A DNA stretch of 64,000 nucleotides from Syngnathus acus (GCF_901709675.1 NC_051089.1:11583976-11647975); one strand, 5' to 3'. Counted from the stretch's first letter, positions 23,701 through 34,900 are shown. Numbers and translations are program-made. The notes: generated by a model not told the origin, from the sequence alone.

Positions 23701-25706
23701 AGAAACGATTCAGAGGTGGGCTGTACAGGAGTGTGGTGAACCAAACCCCCTGATGGGGCTCTTTGGTCTCTCTACAACCATTGACAGCAAATAAAGCTCT
23801 GTTGAGAGAAAGACTTGTGAGAACAGTTGAATTCTTAGAAAACAATCGTAATTGAGTAGTAATTCTATTTTGGAAAGTTGACTATTCTATTTTCTTTGTA
23901 GATGATTAATTTAATTTTGCATGGAGAAACAGATCGTTAAAAAAGATAAATAGTCAAATAAGATTTCTTATGCAATGTATTGTTGTCTACCCATTACCAT
24001 TCAGATGACACCCAGCTAAAAAAAAGTTACAAATTGATATTCAACGAATGCCTATTATATCTTGAATATTGTTTGTCTGAATGACTTTTTTGTTGTTTTA
24101 GATTAGGTCCTCTCCTTCTATTTCACTCTATGAGAATTGTTCCATATCACAGGATACGGATGCGCCAACAACAGGTGCACCTCTTCCACATACACGACAA
24201 ATATTCCTTTCAATCAACATGTTGCCCATAATGCTTTCAAAAATTTCAAAATTTCGTTATTCTTGTCATGCTGAAGTTGTCAAAAATAAATATTTAAGTC
24301 AAGTACACTGGGCCTGAAAACCTATTAAAGTGCAGTAACAAACGTGTTTGTACCACTTCTTCATCAATTCTTACCGCTGATTGTTATTGATTTCCTTCAA
24401 CCTTCTACTTTAGAGCCTTTGGAGTCTGAGATGAGGAGTAAACAATGTTCTCCTCATTGTAAAACTCACATCCAGCACCTGATCCAGGAGGAGGGTTGGT
24501 TTCATGGCAGGTGGGTCATGGCATTTTTAACATATTTTGTCTTTGCTTTGTCTACATAACTGTATGATTGTGCCTCCTGGTGGCCAAGGCAGACACACCA
24601 AGAAGAGCAGCAGAAGGGGGGTTGAATTGATTATATTAATTATATTTGAATGTTACATCGCACTATTTGTATGAAATGTGCTTTTATTGAGTTCTTTTCC
24701 TTGTTAAAAACACAAAATTATTGTTTTGGGGGTAGGCTGAAATGGATGAATGGCCTTTTTGTTCAATTAAGTGGAGAAATATTATTTGAGGGTAGCTCAA
24801 TATGGATATTGTATGGAGCATAAGGCTGCAACAAACGATTTTAATTATTGATTAATCTGCCGGTTATTTTGTTGATTAATCAGATTTAAAGAAAACAAGT
24901 TTGCATCTCTATTTAAAAACAGGATATTTAAAAAAACATAAGTAAACTAAAATTCAATGATACGTTTGGTCTGTATTGTCAGAAAAAAAGGGCAAAAATG
25001 TTGATTTATTTTCTAAAGTAAAATCAATTTTGGGAATGTTTTATTTTGATTCAACACAAAGATAAGTCTGCATAAATGAAGGACTATACAGAAATAGCAA
25101 AATATTTACTGGTGAGAAATTCTGACAATTTTAAAGTCAATTATTTTCCTAACCGATTATCAGAAATGGCTATTGATTAATTTTTCTAACTGATTAGTTG
25201 TCGATTTATCATTGTAGTTTTAACGTAGCATATATTTTACAAGGCTTTCATACTGATTTTATATTTCTCAATAGCAATTTGAAATCGACTCTTGTCGACT
25301 CTTACTCCCCTGTGATCAAGGTCAGCTTTCCTTTAATATGGTGATCCTTTACTCAGGTTAGGAAGAGAGCAGGCCGAGTCACTTCTCTCTTGTAATGGAG
25401 ACTTCCTGGTCCGAGAAAGCAGCTCGGCCTGCGGTCAGTATGTACTTAGTGGGATGGACGGAACCACGGTGCGACACCTGCTACTGGTTGATCCACACGG
25501 CCAGGTTGGCGTCGCAAACATGGCACACAAGCTTGAATCAGCACCTTCATTGTTTTTGTGTGTGTGTGTGTCAACAGGTTCGAACCTGTGACCAGGTCTT
25601 TCGTAATGTGAGTCATCTGGTCCGATTCCACATGCACAGCCAGATACCTATTGTGACGGGGAGCGACCAGCTTTGCCTCAAACAGCCAGTCCTGCAGAGA
25701 CATTAA
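17431..25706 (+). CDS. shc4: SHC adaptor protein 4 (whole gene, 12 coding exons)
   Basis: Joined coding exons: 17431-17772, 18977-19047, 20821-20881, 21398-21514, 21602-21655, 22977-23028, 23108-23234, 23512-23695, 24102-24174, 24414-24510, 25357-25504, 25578-25706. They total 1,455 nt, 484 residues (human SHC4 is about 630; the CH2 and CH1 regions are shorter here). Order: short CH2 (1-110), PTB domain (about 110-277), CH1 (about 278-385), SH2 (about 388-482) with FLVRES at 409-414. The SHC4 identity rests on the start MLKRTKYSR, which matches human SHC4 from its internal Met (MLHRAKYSR), on the SHC4-type YENC motif, and on synteny with SECISBP2L and FBN1. Shc proteins bind activated receptor tyrosine kinases through PTB and SH2 and recruit Grb2 through phosphorylated YxN motifs in CH1. 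An in-frame TGA at 17410-17412 precedes ATG 17431, which has A at -3. Confidence 0.93.
17773..18976 (+). other. shc4: shc4 coding intron 1
   Basis: A 1.2 kb intron containing the hAT-like MITE at 18274-18594. Nothing else is recognisable. Confidence 0.8.
18274..18594. mobile_element. hAT-like MITE with GTGTCAAACT terminal repeats
   Basis: The left end reads CAGGGGTGTCAAACT and the right end, as its complement, reads CACTGGTGTCAAACTCAAGG. The inner GGCCCGC/GGGCC and GGGCCACATAAAATAATGTGG motifs are typical of a very abundant vertebrate hAT-like non-autonomous family. I could not establish a clean 8-bp target duplication. There is no coding sequence. Confidence 0.75.
18977..19047 (+). CDS. shc4: shc4 coding exon 2 (PTB)
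   Basis: Residues 115-138, [19 protein letters not shown], the first beta strand and helix of the Shc PTB domain. The donor is gtaggt, after two bases of the Arg codon. Confidence 0.96.
19048..20820 (+). other. shc4: shc4 coding intron 2
   Basis: A 1.8 kb intron with a run of 13 G at 19324-19336 and an inverted SINE copy at about 19580-19790. The rest is AT-rich and unremarkable. Confidence 0.8.
19580..19790 (-). mobile_element. SINE, 5' half, reverse orientation
   Basis: This is the reverse complement of the tRNA-like head and middle of the SINE at 39223-39587. The inverted B box appears as GGAATCGAACC, followed by the complement of the GCACGTCCGCCTCACAG region. The 3' tail part is missing. 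Confidence 0.8.
20821..20881 (+). CDS. shc4: shc4 coding exon 3 (PTB)
   Basis: Residues 138-158: REAINRLCK followed by a Lys/Thr-rich loop, aligning with REAISRLCE in human SHC4. The acceptor is tgcag and the donor gtaaga. Confidence 0.92.
20981..21335. repeat. degenerate tandem repeat, GTGTGAGAGCATTTCAGT type
   Basis: About a dozen imperfect copies of a roughly 30-bp unit built on TGTGAGAGCATTTCAGTG, broken by TG-rich stretches, lie in coding intron 3. The same unit recurs in reverse orientation in fbn1 at about 52722-53135. Confidence 0.7.
21398..21514 (+). CDS. shc4: shc4 coding exon 4 (PTB)
   Basis: Residues 159-197: [25 protein letters not shown], aligning with LGKSNLQFSGMNIKLTISTCSLTL of human SHC4. 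Acceptor ttgtcag, donor gtgacc, both phase 0. Confidence 0.95.
21602..21655 (+). CDS. shc4: shc4 coding exon 5 (PTB)
   Basis: Residues 198-215, ending [10 protein letters not shown], which matches the Shc PTB signature [10 protein letters not shown]. It is in phase 0 at both ends. Confidence 0.95.
21656..22976 (+). other. shc4: shc4 coding intron 5
   Basis: A 1.3 kb AT-rich intron. I see no gene, RNA or well-defined mobile element in it. Confidence 0.8.
22977..23028 (+). CDS. shc4: shc4 coding exon 6 (PTB)
   Basis: Residues 216-233, [17 protein letters not shown], the conserved Shc PTB strand. The donor is gtacag, in phase 1. Confidence 0.96.
23108..23234 (+). CDS. shc4: shc4 coding exon 7 (PTB C-terminal helix)
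   Basis: Residues 233-275: [20 protein letters not shown], then [10 protein letters not shown], the C-terminal helix of the PTB domain. The acceptor is atgtaag at 23107. An upstream AG at about 23081 would lead to an in-frame stop. Confidence 0.93.
23512..23695 (+). CDS. shc4: shc4 coding exon 8 (CH1, FYN site)
   Basis: Residues 275-336, a mostly acidic linker. HDFYNVTPG at 308-316 aligns with HEYYNEIPG of human SHC4 and with the Tyr239/Tyr240 site of SHC1. The first Tyr is Phe310 here (TTC 23615-23617); Tyr311 is kept. Confidence 0.9.
24102..24174 (+). CDS. shc4: shc4 coding exon 9 (CH1, YEN motif)
   Basis: Residues 337-361 with SLYENC, aligning with SVYENC of human SHC4. Tyr346 (TAT 24129-24131) is followed by Glu-Asn, the Grb2 SH2 consensus. 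The acceptor is gttttag and the donor gtgcac. Confidence 0.85.
24414..24510 (+). CDS. shc4: shc4 coding exon 10 (CH1 to SH2)
   Basis: Residues 361-393. It ends with [10 protein letters not shown], the start of the SH2 domain (EECYHGK in human). Acceptor cttag, donor gtgggt. Confidence 0.9.
24822..25224. mobile_element. hAT-like non-autonomous element, degenerate
   Basis: The left end reads AAGGCTGCAACAAACGATT and is followed by repeated GATTAATC-type words. The right part carries inverted counterparts (GATTAATTTTTCTAACTGAT, then TAGTTG). It is a degenerate copy of a common fish element and lies in shc4 coding intron 10. Confidence 0.6.
25357..25504 (+). CDS. shc4: shc4 coding exon 11 (SH2)
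   Basis: Residues 393-442. It has the phosphotyrosine-binding FLVRES (409-414) and YVLSGMDG, then [10 protein letters not shown]. Acceptor actcag, donor gttggc, ending in phase 0. Confidence 0.97.
25578..25706 (+). CDS. shc4: shc4 coding exon 12 (SH2 end and stop)
   Basis: Residues 443-484 plus TAA 25704-25706: [19 protein letters not shown], then [16 protein letters not shown]. This completes the SH2 domain. It is four codons longer than the last conserved residue. Confidence 0.97.
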   Translation, partial: VRTCDQVFRNVSHLVRFHMHSQIPIVTGSDQLCLKQPVLQRH

Positions 25707-28270
25707 CATGAACACAGAGGCACTCTTTACATCTGTAACTTCTATGGACAGCGGATTGAACATTTATTCCATATCCTTCATATCCAGAGCAAGGTCCATG
25801 AACTAGGACGCCATTTGTCCTCATGAGTAGGACAGTTCAGTGTACTAGTATTTAGACACAGTTTTAGTCCCCATTACAATCTAATTACATCATAATTACT
25901 TCAAATGTTAATTGTATTTGTAAATTGAACGTTGCATGTAATTCTACAAATGGCAAGTTTACTTTATTCATTTGTGTTCTACACATGGGCAATTTGGAAC
26001 TCCATTGGGTACAATGTGCCTTTCTCTGTCGAGTATTTCTCACATCCACTTTGTGCCTGTTTGACTTTCTAAGCACAATCGCCAGTGATTTGTTTTTTGT
26101 TTTTTTTCACTGGGTATTCCAAATGCATGCTAGTTTGGTTTTTCATTTCATTACAAAAAGCAGTATAGAAAATGAATGGATGGATGAAATTAAGAAAGTA
26201 AAACTGAAAGAAAAAATTTGAAGGCAAGCCTAATTTCCATTAAAAACTATAAGATGGTGATTTACTATAATTGAGTACATATCAAAGGATAAGGGATTTT
26301 GCAAATCTTTAAAAACATACTTTATCTAGATGAGCTCATTTTTACACAGTTCTATTTTTAAAAAGAACCTTTAAAAATAGTATAGCCTTCATTCAGTATT
26401 GTGATTCTAATCTTATTATATTCACAATTTCTGTATTTGTAACACCCTTTGTCTTTGTGATATAATAGAAAACCTTGTCTTTTGTATAACATTCATTCGA
26501 TGATACTTTTTGTCTTATAGAAAAGTAGTCATTATGTAGAATCAAATAAATAATCTTTGCACGAAGTACAGCAGCATGCACTCATGTGAATTATATTTGT
26601 CTCACGGCGAAACGTGACTGCCGTTGTGTTAAAAGTGATTCCTAAATATTATTTGGAGTGAAATACTCACTTATGCACCCCTTAAATTTACCCCCACCCA
26701 GATGACCAATTTACTTATCAAATATGACCGATAAAACAGTTTTTTTTGTTTGATCATAGACATATTTTGAATAGCAGTAATCACGCTATGAAGTTGTCCC
26801 TAAGCAACCCTGTTAATAAATGGGTGCATCAAAGGGAAATTTTATTGAGGTCTCATTCAGCCACAGGATGGCGCTAATGTCTTTCTTTTTAAATTCAACA
26901 GGGTGAAATCTTCCTTCCTTGACCCTCCTTGGGATTTCACAGGTGAGCTTGTTGCGACCATATAACCCTGACGTTGCTATTCTCTCGGTCACTTTCAAAA
27001 TTTCCCCCCATTTTGAAGTAAAAGATAACTGGGAGCAAAAACTATGGCGTTCATTATTTTTGGGCCCCTCAAGAGAGAGCCACTGAGGACTTGTGATATT
27101 ATCACAAGATTTGCATGCCTTCTAAACTTCCCACAATACTTTGCAGTGTATCCTCTGCTGGGTCCTTCACGCCATGCAAAGGTTAAACACAATAATAGTA
27201 TCTGCGCCTTATCTGATTGTGTCCTTGCCAAACTAAGACTCAGAAATCCAAAAACAATCAACACTGAACATGTGCATTTCACTAGTCCCCCCCCACCCAC
27301 CTCTTTCTTTCCACTCCCAGTGCTTTCCCAGCTTTGTGACATCCCTGCGGATTCTCTCTGAGTCACAGGGACCTCGCCCGAAGCTCCGCTCACCAGGAAC
27401 AACAGTGTGCTTGCGTGTCAGGTATGTTTTTTTAAATCACGCACTGGGAGGTCACCACAAACACGTCAGGGTATCAATATGGAAAACCCTCATGAGCATT
27501 TGTTCCATATCACTGATATCCAGAATAAGGTCCACGTAAAAGTCCCAGTCTAGTATTTGTTTTGGTTTTGAGCATGTAACAAACAATTTTGTCAGATTCC
27601 CAAAAGGTTGCAAACAGTTGTAAACCGTTTTTCTTGTCACAACGAAATTTTGAACATGTCAAAAACAAGAAAAACGGTTGAAGCCTATTAAAAGTATTGG
27701 CAAATGTGGCTAATGTCTTACTTGCGTATGTACAGGTTTACTAGTACTGTCTTGGACGTCTGGTCTTGTAATCTACTAGGCCCAACTTTTATTTTTACAT
27801 TTTGGCCTCATAATTTTGATACCATTTATAAGACACAAACTTTATTAAAAACGTCTGCTTTTTTTCTATGATTTAACAGCTTGTTTGAACTGAAGAGCTG
27901 CATTTTTAACATTGCTTGTGGGGAACAACTTGTGTGATTGACATTGTTTCATGAACAATGCGGTGTCTGTGCCAAATCTGTTTCAAAAGCTCTCTAATAA
28001 TAAGAAAAACAGGAAAAGGCCTCGTTAACAATATGGAAGAATTTATGGGTTACCTAAAAAACTTCTTCTAAAAGAGTCTTAGACAAACATAAGCAAACCC
28101 TTTCCAATTTGAAGTCATGTCAAAATATAGTTTGCATAGTAGGATGTCTGCCATGTTACCATTTTCTGCGCAGTGCGAGTCAGTGAAGGTCAGAGTTTAG
28201 CAAAACTCTCAGCTCAATACCCAAATTAGCAATGCTGTTTCTTGGGACCCACATGTCATAGCTACATATA
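25707..28270. other. shc4 3' UTR and intergenic DNA
   Basis: No supportable gene. AATAAA signals at 26545-26550 and near 26815 are candidates for the shc4 transcript end. Two opposite-strand ORFs around 27000-27400 have no recognisable domain. A 38-bp block at 25761-25798 recurs at 27497-27534 with six mismatches. Confidence 0.6.
26545..26550 (+). terminator. candidate polyadenylation signal for shc4
   Basis: AATAAA about 840 bp after the shc4 stop. Other AATAAA-like words exist downstream, so this is only the first plausible signal. Confidence 0.3.
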
Positions 28271-29000
28271 CCGTATTGGCCCGAATATAAGACGACCCTG
28301 ATTATAAGACGACCCCCTCTTTTTCAAGACTCAAGTTTGAATAAAGACTTTTTGAACATCAAATTTAATTTTTATACAGAAAATAAATACAGCACATCTG
28401 AAACAAATGATTATAATATATTCGAGAGGAAAAGCATGCTATTTTGCCTCATTTAAATCATGCAAAAACTGTCTATCACATGTTAATATCTAAACATTTA
28501 AATATGTAAACTAAAGTGCGATCACATTTGTAAATGAATGGCTGATGGTTTTTGAAATGTAAATAATCCAATCTACTGTGATAAAACAACAAAATTGCAA
28601 TAACTGCATTAACCATCAAAGTGAAGTCTAACTGTAACTGTAGTCTTGAAACAAATCTGAATAAGGAAAAACACTGCAATAAAATAATGCAAACTGGTTT
28701 AAACTTGAGTAGCTGAGATCTGTCATGTCAGAACATTACTCCTCACAAACATCCTCTGCCTCACTGTGCTCAGTGTCACTGTCCTCACATTTTCTGTTAT
28801 CTCTTCTCTTATTTTCTTCTCTTTTCTTTCTTACCGCTATTTTAATTTTTCTTCTTCGTGACAGGGGTTCGCTTTCGCCTGGGGAGTTAAGTTTGGCAGT
28901 CGCTTTAAAGATATCTGGCGCCATCTAGCGTTGTGAATGGGTATAACGTCTCGACCCCGAATGTAAGACGACCCCCACTCTTATATTCGGGCCAATACGG
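28271..29000. mobile_element. non-autonomous TIR element with TA flanks
   Basis: The ends are perfect 22-bp inverted repeats (28271-28292 and 28979-29000) beginning CCGTATTGGCCCGAATAT. TA dinucleotides lie at 28269-28270 and 29001-29002. A second TAAGACGACCC word sits just inside each end. A short minus-strand ORF (28736-28924) with a basic stretch (RRRKIKIAVRKKREEN) and an acidic end may be a transposase scrap. The perfect ends suggest fairly recent mobilisation; I do not assign the family. Confidence 0.8.
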
Positions 29001-29813
29001 TACTGATAATAAATAGCGCAATAGGCTTTCATTCATCTATGACCCATTAAAATAACTGAATATTGCTGGTCATGATGGTACTTGGAAAACAAAGTACTTT
29101 TTTGGTTTGAGTTTACTCAGTGTTTTAAATCACATGACGCAAGAATACTTACTATGATGGACAGTCTCCAGTAAAAACAGCAGTGATGGAATATATTTCC
29201 TCTTGTTAATGTCAACAGTATTACACATGTACCCTCACCGCCCTCCAAACCCGACTTAAATTTATGACACTGTGCGTGTGGGTGTGTTGCGCTCTGATTC
29301 CTTTGCAGTACTGACTTGAGGCCTTCACTTTATTTACAAATATCACAAAGGGTTACCAGACTCTACAGTACCTTAATGGAATGATTTGAGTCATAAAAGG
29401 ACCCAGAGTACAAGAGCATGAAATTGTTCCTCGGCTGAATGTTATCAGAGTCGTACAGAGTTCACATCTCGAAGGAAACGAAACAACAGTGGCAACACTA
29501 ACTCTCATGGCACAAACCCGCTCAGGTTCCTGCGAGAACAGGAGGAGGAGGAGTCATATGAGACTTTGCAAACACAAAAACAAAGACAGCGTGTTGCGTG
29601 CGTGCGTCCGTGTGCGTGCATTTCAGATGTGACAGATACTGTGAAAGAGAAAGGGTCCACACTTTCTGATTGTGAATCATCTAAAAAATCAATCGTGCAT
29701 GTTCTGGTCGTGTTATTCAGCATTGTGTGTCATGTGTGTATCATACTCTATGCTCCACCCTAGCATGAGAAATATTTTCTGATCAATATAGGGACTGTTG
29801 GCTTGGGAATGGG

Positions 29814-29814
<1 letters not shown>

Positions 29815-29861
<47 letters not shown>

Positions 29862-29965
29862 CACACACACTTATGCACACACATTGGCACACACACATTG
29901 GCACACACACATATGCACACACACACATGTACACACACACATACACACTTGCACACGCACTTGCA
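29815..29965. repeat. CA microsatellite, interrupted
   Basis: An uninterrupted AC run at 29815-29858 continues as ACACAC blocks broken by ATGC, TTATGC and TTGGC. The ORFs that cross it are repeat artefacts. Confidence 0.95.
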
Positions 29966-30075
29966 CAATGTGCTGGAGTTCTTTCACCTCGTCCAAATCT
30001 CCATCTTTCCACTGTCTTTTTTTTTTATCACTGCACCAATGGAAAATAGGTCGAAGTCATTAGCTTCTGCTTCGT

Positions 30076-30133
30076 GTGTGTGTGCGTGTGCTTGTGCGTG
30101 TGTGCGTGTGTGCGTGCGTGTGTGTGTGTGTGA
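30076..30133. repeat. TG microsatellite, interrupted
   Basis: GTGTGTG and GTGCGTG units lie about 110 bp after the CA tract. The two tracts are complementary and could form a hairpin. Confidence 0.9.
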
Positions 30134-31932
30134 CACGTAATGTATGATGAAGGATAGTAAGGGAGTGGAAAGTTGCAGCACGAGGCAACAGACGGACTCA
30201 AGATATCAAAGTTCCAATTCTCTCTTGGCTGCTTCTCTGCCCGAGTTCATTTTTCTTTGCCGTCTTCTCTTCCACCTTTCGGTGAGTTGTAGTTGGAAAG
30301 AGGGACTGTATTACGCCAGCAACCACCAATAAATAGCTTTCTGTGTACCATCTTAATAACCATCATGTACTGGAAATATGGTAGCCATGGACAAGATCAT
30401 TTAAAAAAATGTTTTATGCCAACAGTAAGATTAAATACAAATGTGTCGTCTGAAAAGTTCAACACAACTGAACAAAGTCCTACTTTTCCCCTAATTTCTT
30501 ACTTAATGTTGTTTGTTTTTTTGGTAAATGTTGTTATATACTAACTCACAGCATTATTTGCTATTTTGAAGCCAATAATGTCTTAACTGTCGAAGTCAAT
30601 TTTGACTTCCTATCATGATTATCATTAAAAATGACCAAAATGCTAACAAAGATTTTGTGATTTTCTGTGTTATCTGGGTCACGGTAAGCCACAAACATTA
30701 AATCAAGGCAAAATGGATTTTCTGTTTAAGTTTGACCTCTTTTATGCTTCCAAAACTGTCTTTTGTCAAATGTCAAAGGAAAGCAGGTGCTGCGAATCAT
30801 ACTTGCGCATTTCTTCCTTTCGAATGACGTTAGATGTAAAATATGCTTAAATATGATGGATTTTGCAACGATGATGTTGCGTATGCTCTGTACACTTTTT
30901 TTGTTTGACACACATTTCTCAGAGACTTTAGTTCAGTGCGCTTGCCAAACCGATGTTTCCTCTTTTCTGGTGTGACTTTCTCAAACATTTAATGTACAAT
31001 ACATTCATTATCAGTGCCACACAAATAAATCTGACAATTTGACGAATCGTGTGTGGTATATTAGGAGCTCCATGTGTCTATTTCCATGTTTATGGACCTC
31101 TACATCTGTGCCTGAGTGTCTCTCACAGATGGTGGCGGCAAACCCCTGACGACAAAACTCGACGGGGAATGTTTTCCATGCCTAAGATGGTCAGATTTGT
31201 GTGGGGGGAACGCTGCATAAATCACACGTGGAGGGAAGATGTGGCTGGATGGAAGCCAGATCGACCGTCCGCTGGGCCCAACAGGTGACAGACTTTGTGT
31301 GCATACAGCACACAAGAGACGAGCTCGCCATCGCTCAGATAACCCATCTATCTGTCTATTGAGTATGATGCAGTGCAGTTCTATAACACAAATGATATAT
31401 AACGACAATAATCGGATGTCCTTAAAATTTCATTACTATCTCGATTATCTGTGTGCATTTTGTTGCTTTGGTAGGGAAAAAATGATGCCTTCCATAAAAA
31501 TGCTCTGTGACGTGAACACTATCTCACGTGAATTAACTTGTTTATCATCCGTTCCCACCATTACAACAAACAGGAAGTGACTGCTGCTGACCCAAAATAG
31601 TGTCATTCATTACACCACTAATCATTTCTTCTCGGACGTTTATGAAGAGATTTAATACATTAGCCAAGGGGTTTATGCATCTATAGGTCATTTTCCCCAT
31701 AAGGTCAAAATCTGTAGCTTCAGCTGCCTATTGCGTCAATATTTCATTCCCTCCAATATTCCTTTGAGGACCATAAACTAATAGTCTACGGTTCATCATT
31801 CCTATGAATATACTCATCATGGATAACAAAAGTCAAAAAAATATATATATATGTACTTTTACTCCATTTTAGAGCACGAGGACTTTTGCCACTGGTCTGA
31901 GATGTTCTGATGCAACGCCATCTGTGAGTTTC

Positions 31933-31998
31933 CCAATCAGAGCTGACGTCAGAGGCAGAGTGTGGCTGAGAAACGCTCGTTAAACGACTGATGACTCA
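31933..31998. promoter_or_regulatory. CCAAT / CRE / AP-1 cluster
   Basis: CCAAT lies at 31933-31937, a perfect CRE (TGACGTCA) at 31944-31951 and an AP-1 site (TGACTCA) at 31992-31998, followed by a CT-rich stretch. The spacing is promoter- or enhancer-like, but no coding exon follows nearby. It could serve fbn1, shc4 or an unannotated non-coding transcript. Confidence 0.35.
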
Positions 31999-34900
31999 CG
32001 CTGAGGCTCCTCTCTCTCCTCCCCTCTCCAAAGACCATCTTCATCATTAAGGGTATGTCGAAGGTCACTGGTTGTAGTCTCCCATAACTTCTAGGAAGCA
32101 GCTTTCCAAGGAGCATGCAAAAGAAAAATGTCTGCTTCTATATTTGATTGTGCGCTGCCACATTAAAACTGTATGTGTTTGGGTGTGTACGTGAAAGAGA
32201 TGGTATAACAAACCGCAGATGAAACTCAGCCCAAACACGATGATGGCTGCTGCAGATCGTTTTCTTCAAACATTGCACATGAATATTGGCAAAAGTTGTG
32301 CTGCACAAGACAAAAGGAAATGAACCGCGGCGGCCCGAGCCAAAGACAACACGCAGTGTGAGAAAGTCTCGCTAGGTTACAGCCCACAGCCCAGTGAGAG
32401 ACTATCTCCATCTCAGCTATTAAGATCAGCCTTGGGAAATAAGAACCACACAGCCGAGAGCGGAGATTAATCCGAGAATGACTGCAAAGCGCATGCAAAG
32501 TTTTGTTGATGAAGGAGGATGTTTGGAATGTGTTGGCTTATTACACTCAAACGGTCCAGCGGGAACCTGGCGCGAGGAGACCTTCAGTTTTAGCACTCAA
32601 ATAAAAGTATTCAGCAAAGCTCTGCGACATTCTTGCTAAATCGGGATTCTAAGATCAGCCATTTTAGGGAGGAAAAAAACCCCCAAAAATGACACCCACG
32701 CTTAAGCTACTAAACAGGAGTGAGAAAACAAGGGAGTGGGGGTGGAAGAATGACGATGGGGTGGGGGGAGCTGCTTTCCTCCTGGAGATGTCGCCTCCTC
32801 TGCGCTGAGGAAGCACAGAGGCCACGTCTGGCCTGCTTGGCGTCTTATTTGCTTCTTCTCGTGGATGAGGACCATGAATCATCAGCACAACAATGTGCTT
32901 AATGAGCGCGAGTCGGCGTAAACCTGTCGACACGTTGAAAAGATGGATGCACGTTAAATTCCATTAGGCACATCTGCCTCATCGCATATTGTTTAGCCAT
33001 CAAAAAAATCCAATCATTTGAGTTTTATTGCTGCTCTCTATTAGCACAGACTCTAAAGTCAGCATTAATTTAGTGTTGTATCTCTGCCCCTCCCTGAAAG
33101 CTAAACTTACAAACGATGGTTATGCATTCGTCCAAGCATGATCCGCATTCCTTATTTCCAGTGCATGATTCGTAAAATTCCAACACTGGTGATTTGTTTT
33201 CCCTCCGGCTGTTTCAAATGTGAGAAACACAATCATATCATATTTGACCGCAAGTACAATTGATCGTGAAAAATCCATTTTAACATGCTCAAATGATGAT
33301 ACTACTGTAAGCCAATATCTGTCAAATCAAGCTGTAATTTATAACGTTGAAGTGGGATCGTACTATAATTGTCTTGGTTCCAGTGGATGCTTGTGGATCT
33401 GGATGAAACGTTTTACATCGTAAAAAAAATTGAATGGCTTTTTGGCAAATCCAAAGAACAGAATGTGTAGTGGATTAGGAACATTCTGTGGAATATTCTA
33501 AATCAAAAACAAGGTGAGGCATCTGAATACCTCCAAATGTTTGACTTGACCTGACCACCTGCTAATCCTTCCATACTTTTCATTTTCAAAGCACGTTGAC
33601 AGTCAATTTTGACACAAGCATCCTCACAACTATTGTCCGTATCAAGTTGTGAACTACAGATCTTTTCATGTCCGACACGGATAAATGGCTTAATCCTTTG
33701 TCAAAGATTCAGAGAAAACATTACAGGAGACTTGTTTTTGCAGGTGCACCTCTTACACCGGTGCCAAGACACCCTCTGACCTCTGTATGACTTCTGTTTC
33801 TTAGGTGTAGTATGCACTGTATGATCATTTGTTTTCTTTCATGGTTTTAGGACACCCCATGACCCTTCAAAGTCCAACAGGTGCATGATACTGTGTGAAA
33901 TGTGGTGACACTTTCAGGGACTAATTCAAATATACCCATGAACACTGTTCACACTGTCCTATAGATGACTTGGACTTTTTAAAGTGAACGAATGACATTT
34001 AGAATATATTTATTGCTGTCAAAATAAGTCAAATTTGACTCGAACAGTATGTAAGGGTCACCTGACCCGCACTGGACCTACTCATACAGAGAACATCTAA
34101 GGAAGGCCGTTGAGATTTATGAACGTACAGAGCTGCCCCTCCATATTTTGTGGGAGTGGTCTTGGGGTATTTTTGGGAGGACGTGTGTCTGGGAGTTGCA
34201 GGTGTTGAAACAAGACATACTGTAAATAAAGTAAATATCAGAAATCTTTGAGACATTGATGCGAAAAAGCTGGTAGTTATTTTGCTATCAGAAGCCGCCT
34301 GAACTGACAGTTGGCCACGTTGAGGCAAACAAAAACTCTTGGCACTAGAGGCGTGATGGAGAGGCCTTGCAGAGGGCAGGACTTTCCAGAGTGAGGGAAA
34401 GAAAGTAGTGCAGTATTGTTGAGGCTAGGCTTGACAGGGCGGGAAGACAACCAAATGGAGGTGCGACGGACGCGGCCCTTCGTTTGAGTGTCTGAGAAGA
34501 AGAGCAGGTGAGCGGCTTTACGAAACCTGAGGTGTCTTTTTTTTTTTTCGCCTACTCGTATTTTCTCAAGTATGATTATTAGTATTAGTGGTAGAGAAGA
34601 TACTGTAACAGCAAATGGCCTTGTTTTTCACTCCACATGCACGTTTATGTCTAATACAGCGCAAGGATTTCGGCCAGCATCAACCAAATGTGTGACGTGT
34701 ATAGAACAAACTATTGGAGCAACTATATTGATGTTGGAAATGTTTTTTCAACTCTTCCGTTTAAGGATCAGTGCCTGCACTGATTTCAACACTGACATTG
34801 AAAGTTCTAATTGAAAACAAAAGCACAGCAAACAGGAAGAGAGTCGTGTATTCTGCAGTGGTAGGTGGTCTATAATTAAAGTGGTTGCTTTTCCACCATT

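Noticed and set aside
26995-27402. Overlapping ORFs of 135 (minus) and 105 (plus) codons in the intergenic region
   Set aside because: Neither has a recognisable domain, splice context or promoter, and overlapping open frames of this size arise by chance in 11 kb.
29713-30181. Several Cys/Val- and His/Thr-rich ORFs
   Set aside because: They are translations of CA/TG microsatellites.
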